Shown here piece after piece: positions 21,677 through 30,713 of a stretch of 37,602 nt of DNA. The notes beneath the pieces are model-generated. The model did no database searches and was not told the DNA's origin. It worked only from the letters and a program-made list of their open reading frames with translations. The position numbers and the translations under genes were made by a program. This DNA is from Acanthamoeba sp. SK_2022b. Taxonomy: Eukaryota; Discosea; Longamoebia; Acanthamoebidae. Position 1 is the stretch's first letter; every line of letters starts with the position of its first letter. The DNA is taken from NCBI GenBank assembly GCA_027943245.1, contig JANDJZ010000679.1, forward strand, positions 1-37,602, read 5' to 3'.

Positions 21677-24600
21677 ATGGAAGCAGAGGAAACACAAGTG
21701 GTGGTCAAGATGACCGGAGGGAAGAAGGGAGGCCCAGCGGAGGACGGGTCGTCTTCTTCGAAAAAGACGAAGAAGAGCAGGAAAATCAAGGCCTTGAAGG
21801 TCGAGAACGAACGGCTGAAGGCGATGGTCGTGGAACTGGAGGACAGAGTCGTTCAACTAGAACAGCAGCTGCACTTCTACGAAGCCGTGACAACGGCAGG
21901 ATCGCCAGATTCCTCCTTTTCCTCATCTCCAACCAGTTCTTCGCCGTCACCCTCGAACGGTGGTAAAGCCTCCCCCAAGGAAGTCCCGCAGCGCAAAAAG
22001 ACTGGCGACAGCGGGGGAGGCAGCTCGAGGGCCCGCAGAAGCACGGTCGCCAGCTCTTCTCCCGCAAACAACAGCGAACAAGACAGATCTGGTGGCGGCA
22101 GCTCCGGAGGCAAGTCAAAGCCAGTAGTGCCGCTGCTTCCCCGCAACTTGAGTGGGGACAGTGGCGAGCTTCACCCTCAAGCCTCACGTTCAGCCATGGC
22201 CAGCCCGTTGGGTAGCGGCCGACGAGCCAGCGTGGGCGCCCCCAGGTTGGCCTCGAATTCGTGGGTTAGCGGGTCAGGCTCTGGCTCTAACTCGAGCAAC
22301 GCGATTGAAGCCATGATGACGGGAAGCGGAGAAGTGGTCAGCACGCGCCGCAACAGGATAGTTGGCTGGTCCGACGCCAAGCCCAGCAACTCAGCTCACT
22401 CGGCACGAGGCCCGGAGCCGCTGTACGACCTGACATCGAGCGGCGACATGAGCGACGACGGCAGCAGCGGGGGCATCGCCGCCATCCCCGAGCGCTCTGG
22501 CCTGGCCAGCAGTGCAGGCTCACCGGGCCTGGAACGACATGTCAAGAATCCGTTGAAAGACCAGCAGGAGAAGCAGAAGCAAGAGCGGCGTGAGAAGATA
22601 GAGGCCGATTTCAAGGCGGCCCAGGCCGTGTGGGCAGCGGAGGACAACTCGGACGACGAGTTGGAGCCCTATCCTTTTGACGAGCCCGACCTGGGCTCCA
22701 ACATCCTATTCAGGGACATCGGTCAGGCGGGAGGCCACCGACGACCGACTTTAGTCGACCCCTCGAACGGGCGACAGGTGTCAGACTCTCCGTCAAGCGA
22801 GCAGAGCTCGGCCGCTTCATCACCCACCCTCCCTTCGGCATCATCGTCGCTCCCTGCCGGCCCTGAAGTGCCGGTTGCAGAGCCACCACAGGTGCAAGCC
22901 TTGGCTGTGGTCGGGGAGCCAAAGGGTAGCCCAACCGCCAGCAACGACACGCGGAGGATTCGGGGAGGCACCCTCATAAAGCTGATTGAGCGCTTACTGG
23001 GCGACTATCTCGACCTCGGTACGTTCAAGGCAATGGTGATGGGACGGCAGCCCTCCTCTGACTCTGGCCGCAGACCCTCAGTACCTGGGCGCCTTCTTGT
23101 TGACCTACCGATCGTTCACTACGCCCGAGACACTGTTGGATCTCCTCATCCAACGGTGGAAGATCCCTCGCACGTCGCCCAACTACAAGGAAGCGCACAA
23201 ACTCCATTTCCGGTTACTACCACACTCGGGCCAACGCACTTTGATTGACATATCCATCTCACAACTCGACATCAACTCTTTTGTTCCCAGAATATGGCTG
23301 GTGCTCAAGACGTGGGTGCGAGACCACTACGCGCAGGACTTTGAAGGCAATCCCGAGCTCATCGCTAGAGTTCAACGATTCGTCTTCACCCGAGTCTCAA
23401 AGGTATTGATATCTCACCTTGTTCCACCTGTTCAACACGGCGAGCGATGGCTGACACTCGTTCAATTGCAGTCGCTGCCCAGCCCCTCTTCCAAGCTCCT
23501 CACGCAGTTGCACAGGCAGATGGCGGGGGACGGCATCAAGTTGATGGAGCTCGTAGTCGAGGATGTGCCTAAGCCCATCCTGCCCCGTACCAGGTCATTT
23601 CGCAGGTTGTCGTTCTCCCTCAGCCAACGCGCCCGAGCGGACCTCACGCCCCTGTCCAAGTTCATGGACTTCCATCCGCTGGAACTGGCCCGTCAGCTCA
23701 CGTTGTTGGAGAGCTCCTATTTCAGGTACACTATCATTATAATATTGGACTGCAACAAAACTTAAACAACGACTATGTACGCGACTCAGAGAGATACGGC
23801 CGAAGGAGTGCCTTAATCTATGCTGGAGTACGGACAAGGCCAACGCTCCCAACGTTCTGGCGCTGATCAATCACTTCAACGCGGTACGTGTACTGGACGC
23901 GTGGGAGGTAGTGATAGACTAATGGATGTTTGTGGCCGTTCGCAGTTAAGCGGGTACATTAAGATGGAGATTCTTAAGACCGTCGATAGCAAGCATAGGG
24001 CGAGAGTGTTGGAGTACTTTTTACAGGCACGTACCTACACTTCATATTCATGCCCAGTCACTCGGCTAATCGCACACCTGCATTTTGGTAAACTCCAGGT
24101 GGGCAATTGTTGTCTGGAGCTCGGCAACTTTAACGCGTTGATGGAGATCACGTCGTCGCTCAACGCAAGTTCCGTTCACCGCCTCAAGAACACGTGGAAG
24201 CTGGTCAACAGCAAGTTCTCATGTTGGAGGGAGGAGTGGGGCAAGCTCACCCTCAATAACTACGTCAGGTACTCCCTTCACTTGGCATAGCCCTGACGAT
24301 CACATGACCTAACCTCTTTCTCGAAGGCTTCGGGAGGCGCAACTGCAAGCCGAGCCTCCATTTCTGCCCTACGTGGGCATCATCCTGTCCGACCTCACCT
24401 TCATTGAGTGCGTTCTCGTCCTTGACTGCACTAGTTCCCTTGGTGGTTCTCTTGCTGCCAGTATAACGTTCGCCATTGGACAGGGAGGGCAACAAGGACT
24501 TCATCACTGTGGGAGAGCACTCGCTCATCAATTTTGAAAAGAGGAGGAAGGTCGCCACCGTTCTCACCCGCCTCCAACAGGTACGCCGGAGAGGGAGTGC

Positions 24601-24789
24601 AAGCGGTCCAAGGTGCTAGCTAAACGTGCTCGCGTCGTGTAGTGTCAGCGGGCACCGTTCGGGTTCCAGCTGGTGCCCCAGATCTACGGGGCGCTGCAGC
24701 AGGAGATCGTGTTCGACCAGGAGGAGATGGACGACAATCACCTCTACCAGCTCTCCCTCCAGCGCGAACCACGCAGCGAGGGCCATTAA
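21677..24789 (+). CDS. Ras guanine-nucleotide exchange factor (RasGEF)
   Basis: Ten exons: 21677-23018, 23074-23212, 23291-23402, 23472-23725, 23790-23883, 23946-24026, 24099-24268, 24327-24407, 24484-24580, 24643-24789; 838 residues. It promotes GDP release from Ras-family GTPases. The N-terminus has a basic stretch and a coiled coil (about 40-72), then about 350 residues of Ser/Gly/Pro-rich, probably disordered sequence. A RasGEF_N domain follows (GGTLIKLIERLL, then YLGAFLLTYRSFTTPETLL and VLKTWV), then the Cdc25-like catalytic domain (about 597-830): DFHPLELARQLTLLES, LINHFNA, NFNALMEITSSLN, PPFLPYVGIILSDLTFIE. The intron 24027-24098 is GC-AG. AATAAA at 24938. Amoebozoa carry many RasGEFs; the partner is unknown. 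Confidence 0.95.
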
Positions 24790-25009
24790 GTCCAACAGAA
24801 TGATGCGTGACACCTTGTGGTCAAACCAACCAGACAAACAACCAAACAACCACCAGCACCGCCACACGACGGCAGAAGCGGGCAGCAACTGAGCAGAGAC
24901 AGAAGAAAAGAAGTGTAACATGAACTACACGTTTATAAATAAAAATTTGTGATTTATCTCGTACACCTTTGAAGGTCGGCTCAACGGGCTACTGCGAGCT
25001 GACTGACGG

Positions 25010-26199
25010 TCACCAGAAGGGGTTCATCTTGGGCATGATGCTGGACTTGAACTGGTGTCGAATCTGAGCCATTCTCTCATTTTCGGCATCCAGCACCACT
25101 GGACACGCCCACAAGAAGGTGAGCGCTACGCCAGCGACACCACAGTGACGTTTGATGCACGTACAGAGGTCTTCGTAGCCGAGCTGCGCAGGCTTGTCGT
25201 TTTGCTTCTTGGTTGGACAGTTGCGGCCCGTGTGGTCCAGCTTTCCACACACAAAGCACGCCGCCCGCTGTTCTGCCGGGCCTGCAACGCCCAAACAACG
25301 TCACACACCAGCCATGAGGTCGTATCCACCATATCACGATAGTATAAATCAGGTGCACGTACATTGCTTGGCAAAGTGGCCGTGCTGCTTGCAGATGTAG
25401 CAGTACTCGCTCTCCGGCGATCGTCGCGCATGCTGTAGTTTTAAAGGTCGATATTTTTAAGAGATAAACTGTGAATAAATAAAAATGAAATAAAAATATT
25501 AAAAAAAAAATAAGAGGGCTGAACCTTCTCCCTCTTGTTTCGGTGTGGGCTGCCAGGAGCCTGGCGCACTCGCTGCTGGGACCGTTCTTCGTTCTGCGCT
25601 CCAGCTTGAGACTCTCTCTTTCCGCCGTAGGCGGTCTTTGCTGGGGGGTCCGAAAGATTTGGAGCGCTACGTGATTTTTTGATGTTCGATTGTGCGGTCT
25701 GTGACGTTCGCGACTTCAAGTCTTCGGTCGCTTCAGCCTCTTGCGCTTGTCCTCCGCTGCTTGGCTCGGTGCGGGCTTCAGTCTCGGCTGCGTGCTTGCT
25801 TCGTTTCTTCTTTCGCTCCTTTGACTCTTCCTTGGCCTCTTCTTCAGCAGGTCTTTCATCTTTGGCTTGCGTCTGTGCCTCCTTGCTCTTCTTTTTCTTG
25901 CGTTTCTTTCCCTCATCAGGCACCTCCTTTTCGCCTCCTCTTCGCTTTCTCTTCTCTGGCTGATCTTCGTCCTTCTTGGCCTTCCTCTTCCTCTTCCCCT
26001 TTGAGGCCTCACTTTCGGTGGGGCCTCCGTCTTCATCAAGACCGCGTGCGGACGTCTCTGTTGGAGCAGTCAGCTCCAATTCATCTTCATTTCCGCCCTG
26101 CGGTCCATCTTCTGTGGGGTACTTGATTTTTTGCCTCCTGCCCCGCTTCCGGACAGTACCACCTTCCTCCGACTTCGTCCGTGATTGATCGTCGCCCAT
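25010..26199 (-). CDS. Double CCHC zinc-knuckle protein with charged N-terminus
   Basis: Four exons on the minus strand: 26199-25525, 25432-25363, 25281-25165, 25125-25010; 325 residues. The first exon (225 codons) is a lysine/arginine- and glutamate-rich low-complexity region with many KKRK-type nuclear-localisation candidates. Two CX2CX4HX4C knuckles follow: C236-C249 (YCYICKQHGHFAKQC) and C257-C270 (CFVCGKLDHTGRNC), of the kind found in ZCCHC9-like and other RNA-binding proteins. The last intron would be only 39 nt and is open in frame. If retained, the protein gains 13 residues, including CTCIKRHC. An upstream in-frame ATG at 26256 would add 19 residues. Nuclear RNA binding is inferred. 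Confidence 0.82.
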
Positions 26200-26604
26200 C
26201 TGTGCGCGTGTCGGTTGTGTGGAAGATGGATTTCTTGCTCTTTGTTTCAAACACATTTTTGCATCCTTTTTTTTTTGCTAAAGTCCGAAAGTTTATTCTC
26301 CTGCTGACTGCCCCGCTTGGCCTCGATACAGGCAAGGAAGGAGGGCCAACGCGGCGCCAACAGGAGTAGCTTGAGTCGTAGCATGCTAATGATGGTTGAG
26401 TGCGCTCTATGAACGCAAAAGCGCGAGAGGTTCGCATTTGAAGCTTGCAGCACTGCACGCCATTGGGTCCGACCCTGTCCCAACAGTTCGGGACATGTCC
26501 TGCCCAATAGGAACGAAGTTTGAAGGGGCCGTCGTGAAAAGCAAGCATCCTTGCACCCCCCCCCCAACTAGAAGAGCAAGAGGAGCGCAGCAGCGGAGGA
26601 CCCA
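26200..26604. promoter_or_regulatory. Divergent upstream region
   Basis: These 405 bp separate the start codons of the zinc-knuckle gene (-) and the MYRF-like gene (+). They contain a T-rich run near 26265 and a C10 run near 26563. No coding exon was supported, but a non-coding or further 5' exon of the MYRF-like gene cannot be excluded. Confidence 0.5.
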
Positions 26605-29428
26605 ATGCCGAAACGGACCTGCCCCTATGCATGCGAGCGCTTGCCGGCCGAGGCAAAGGGCAACAAGAAGCACAGCGCCGAGTGCCGAGCTTACTCCACT
26701 TGGCGGAAGGCGGAACAGCGGAAGCGTAAGCGCGAGCAGCAGGAGAGCACCCCGCGTGCCGCCCACCTCTCGGCATCTCCGAGCCCTCGCGCGGGACCCG
26801 TCCCTATTTGGCCAAGCCCAAGCGGACTCTCCCCCGCCCCTGTCCCTCAGGCCCATGCTCTCTCTCCTCCCTCGTCTGAAGAGCACGAGCTGGGCAGAAC
26901 CAGCCCCATCGAAGGAATGTGCGAAGTCCTTACCCCCGAGGAGTGGCGTCGAGTGGAGCAACTGGCTCTTGATCAGCAGGCTCCAACTGATACGCTATTG
27001 CCCTTCAATTCTGAGCCACTGGTGCACGAGAACATCGCCAGCGCTACCCAGGAGGAGTATTTCCGCCTCGTGGGCGCCCAGACGATGGTCGCCATGACAT
27101 ATGAGCAGGGCTGCGATCGGCGCTTCAAGGAAGAGGTCAGGGAGGTGAGAGGGGTTGATGCCCTTGCAGCCATCAACCGTCTCAGACTCTCGCGCTACCG
27201 ACAAGAGGGCATCGAGCATTTCGGGATGGTGGCTCAGGATGTACAAGAAGGTTGCCCGCCATGACTTCGCCTCTTTCCTTGTAGACCTTCAAGTCCAATT
27301 TTCCCCAGTGAAACGTGGCATCTCACCAGAGCTCTCATGCTCTCTGCGACAGCACTGCAACCGCCCGACGGCGAGCCCTTTCGCGGAGCTGTGCGACCGA
27401 TTGATGAGCAGCGACTGGGCCTCAACCTGGGCGCACTTGTGGCGATGGCCATACGGGGCATTCAGCAGCTGCATCGCCGCACGTTCCTTCTCTCCCTTGC
27501 CATGGTGGCGATCTGGGGCCTGGCCTGCGCCACGGCCATATGTCTCCTGTTCTCAAGCGGCTTCTCGATCTGGGGCTCTTCCGAGGAAGGAGTCATCAAC
27601 GTGTACGACGTCTATGCTCAGTATGGGATCAGCATGGTCCACCAGCCGGCTTACTGGTCCCTATTGAACGCCTCCTATGCTGCTTATCTCGCTACGACCA
27701 ATGAGCGACCGGTGCCCCCCCCCTTAGCCAATTGGCCTGTTTTATCACAGTTACCAATTCATTCGTGAGCCTTCTTTGCACAGGACTTTCCCTTGTACAG
27801 GCACTTGATCGACGAAGTTCAAGGAAACAGCTTCTTGTCCTACCTCCTACCAGGTCCGTTCTCTGTTCATTGGTTGATTCTTGCGGATGGACAAGAACAA
27901 CTTTACAACGTTGCGCACTATTTGGCAGAGCTCTCGGAGGCCGAAAAGGACAGCGGCCAAGTGCCACTTGCGAACGCCCTCGTGCCCTACGTTCGAGTCA
28001 ACACCACTTTCTTTGACAGCTTGACCGCCGCCACCCGCGATCTGCCCTTTGCGGGCAGTAGGCTGTCCACTCTGTTTCGCGACCAGGCCGAGGTGATGGT
28101 AACGTTGACACACGCGTGCCAAACAATATGACCAGAGCTGAGTGAGGGCTCACATCCCAACTGGCGGGCCCACATGTGTGCGCGCGTGCAGTGGAACCGA
28201 CACCACCTCGCCCGCCTGCACCACACGTCACCCGACCGTCTCTCCCGTAGCGACTGGAACTCTCCATCGGTCAAGAAGCTGCCGGACGGGCAGGTCCAGC
28301 GACTCGACCACACCTGCTTCGCCCTTCCCCAGGGTTCACCTCCCCCCACCCCCCATCCCACTCCTCGCCCGTTTAACGTTGAAGTGGTTTGTGGTGCGGG
28401 GTCAGCCCTCCCGATCGCTCGCTACGTTTTGCCCATGACTAGCTGGCAAGACCAGCCCGTGTGGGTCGTCTCGCTGTGTTCGCCAGGTAAAGCGTGTCCT
28501 TTCTCCCCAAACACGAACCGACGACAACGTGGTTCACTTCTCGTGTTGGTTTGTCGGGGGGGGGGGCAGAGATGAGAGAAGAGTCCCTTTTCTTGTGGCG
28601 CGAGCAGCCAATCGTCAACCCGCGGAACAACAGCCAGCACCCGGTGTTCACCCTCACCGGCGTCCCGTGCGCGTTGGTCTTCATGCACGGCCACTACCGC
28701 CGCGCCGACCTCCAGAACGCGAACAACTGGAGGGTGATCCACCCCGACGGCGACTCCATGCACGACCTCCGGATCTTCGTGTCGTCGCAGCTGGTGCAGA
28801 ACGCGCTGGTCGTCTACGGGCAGCACCTCAACCTCCTCTCCTCGGTGGAGCTCAAGGTTCGATTTCACAACCACCAAGGCGACCACGACGGCCACGACCA
28901 CCGCCACGACGCGTCGAACGCAGGCTGGCACAGCCTGGCGTCCGGTCCTGGTGACCGCGGGCCCTTTGACTTCGAAGCTCTAGGGCCAAAGGTACGGGCT
29001 GCCCCCCCCCCCCAACGCGGAGCCATGGAGCGGTCGCGCTCACCAGGCAAGTGGTCCCCGTCCAGTTCCTGCTGATCAGCCGACTTGATGGGAACGCCAT
29101 CGACCGCATCAACCAGATACGCTTCACCTCGGCCCTCGAGGTCTGGTGGTCGGGCGGCTCGGCGTCGCCGTCACGCCCGCAGCTCCAGCGCCCCTGGTCC
29201 GAGTGGAAGCGGAACAGCGAGCGGGACGGGGTGTGGCTGGACCGGTTCATCGGCATGGAAGGCTTCCTCGAGGTTGAGCTCGCGGGCCGCGAGGAACGGG
29301 TGCCCGGTCCCTTCTTGGCGTGGTCTCCTCCGCTCCCGCGAATCGAGGAACAGAGCCTTCGCTTCCTCTTCGACACCTTCAACGCCTCCGGCAAGGTCAA
29401 GCCCACCCAGCGACGCATCATCCCGTAA
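26605..29428 (+). CDS. MYRF-like membrane-tethered protein with Peptidase_S74 self-processing domain
   Basis: Exons: 26605-27250, 27353-27711, 27784-28098, 28192-28333, 28385-28486, 28570 to about 28950, and a last exon ending in TAA at 29426. The N-terminus has a C6-C10-H23-C27 cluster and a basic KRKR stretch. Residues about 165-255 match the intramolecular-chaperone domain of MYRF and phage tailspikes: GCDRRFKEEV, DALAAINRLRLSRY, HFGMVAQDVQE, then a helix ending at GIQQLHRR. One membrane segment follows (about 258-283), then a large C-terminal region I do not recognise. In MYRF this domain trimerises and cuts itself at a Ser-Lys dyad, freeing the N-terminal transcription factor. Here Ser is Cys170, with Lys175 at the same +5 spacing. 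No Ndt80-type DNA-binding domain is present. The final splice is unresolved. Confidence 0.8.
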
Positions 29429-29609
29429 ATTGCCGTCTTCCTCTACACCTCTCCCCTTCTTTCTTCATTCCGGTTGGTCGGTTGTAAAAAGGTAAAAGTT
29501 TGGCTGGTTGATGTTGTTGTACTATGTACACTATGGCATGGCCCGGGGAGGAAGGGGCACCACACTTACGTCATAGTGGCGTAAGAGGGATTGGAGGGGT
29601 AAGGCTTCT

Positions 29610-30283
29610 TTACATGGAGAAGCCATCGTCTTCTCGGCCCTTGTGGCACACATAGACGTAGGACACCACCGACAGGTAGACCACCGCGCCGCCAATCATC
29701 GACATGAACATTGGGCCCAGGTCGATCTGCAACCACCACCAACCACCACCCAGGCGAGTCAGGCCTGTAAAGGACATCTCTTGACGTTGTGGCCAGAACT
29801 TGGCCGTAGACGTACCACATGTGTGTGCATGAGGATGATGGGCAAGCCAACACCAGCGGCAAGTGCCGCTCCCGTGAGGAAGTCGGCCACATCCTTGAGG
29901 CCTCTGTTGATTGGAAAACAAATATGAATAAATAAATAAATAAATAAAGATAAATAACATCCGACAGCTACGCCCGGGAGAGGCAGCTGTGCCGTACCGG
30001 GATCGCTCATCCACGAAGCCAATGAACTCGTCAGAATAGCACCAGCCGAAGAGAATGTGCGGTAGGGGCGCGAACAGGAAGCACGCCACTGTGGTTGCCA
30101 CACGCCCGTGAGCCAAAACGTGTTCCCGATACACATGATCGGCGATCGGGGGGAGACGGCACCGACAAAGAGAGGCCACCAGTTGTCCCACAGGGCGCAC
30201 GCCAAGATGCCTAGCGTGACCCCCACGGCCAGCAGCGCCGCCAAAATGACCAGCCTGGCGTGTGCGCGTGGGCGTGAGCTCAT
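29610..30283 (-). CDS. Vps55/LEPROT family endosomal membrane protein (one-base frame break)
   Basis: Three exons on the minus strand: 30283-29998, 29903-29816, 29726-29610; about 163 residues. Vps55/LEPROT proteins are small four-helix proteins of late endosomes that help vacuolar sorting with Vps68 in yeast. The family pattern is visible: LGILACALWDNWWPLFV, PIADHVYREH, SDEFIGFVDE, VADFLTGAALAAGVGLPIILMH, and a last helix before CHKGREDDGFSM. Exon 1 is one base short of frame: the reading before a C6 run (30153-30148, minus sense) and after it differ by one, and one more C would join FVGAV to PIADHV. This could be a homopolymer sequencing error or a real mutation. The start at 30283 fits the family's short N-terminus. 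Convergent with the MYRF-like gene. Confidence 0.85.
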
Positions 30284-30713
30284 TGGTCACGCTATTCCTC
30301 GCTTTGCCCCCCCCCCCAAACCACACAGAAGATGGAAGAACGTACACTGCACGTTCACGGAGATGAAGGAAAGTGGAGTTGAGGTGAGTGAACCCTTGCA
30401 GTCAAAAATATAGAAAAATCAATATACGCAGACTTGAGGAAGAGGACGTACTGCACATAATCGATTTGCGTCCCATCGTTTGCAGTGGCACCAAACAAAG
30501 AAAAACAGCGAGAGATCCTGTGGGCAAAGGATTTGTTGGTTTGTTCGAACGACAAGATCGAGTGGTGTCCGTGCTTCCGTGCCCAGGGCCAGAAAATGCC
30601 GCGGAAAACCCAGCGTAGTTGTCCGCCGTAATTTCTGATATTTCCTTTTGTCTTTTCTTTCTTGCAAATTTTATTCGTGTCGACATACAAAACGCGCGGG
30701 GAGAGCTGACAGT
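30284..30713. other. Intergenic region between MFE-2 and Vps55
   Basis: It holds the 3' end of the MFE-2 transcript, with AATAAA near 30672-30667 (minus sense), and the upstream region of the Vps55 gene. A GTACG donor-like site near 30340 (minus sense) could begin a 5' leader intron. No coding region was supported. Confidence 0.5.

Noticed and set aside
27100..27420. Phage tailspike or integrated virus origin for the S74 domain
   Set aside because: The domain is in a multi-exon gene followed by a membrane segment, as in eukaryotic MYRF. There are no phage genes nearby.
27155..27667. 170-codon open frame overlapping the MYRF-like gene
   Set aside because: It is a shadow frame without domains. 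The spliced frame through 27250/27353 carries the S74 and membrane motifs.
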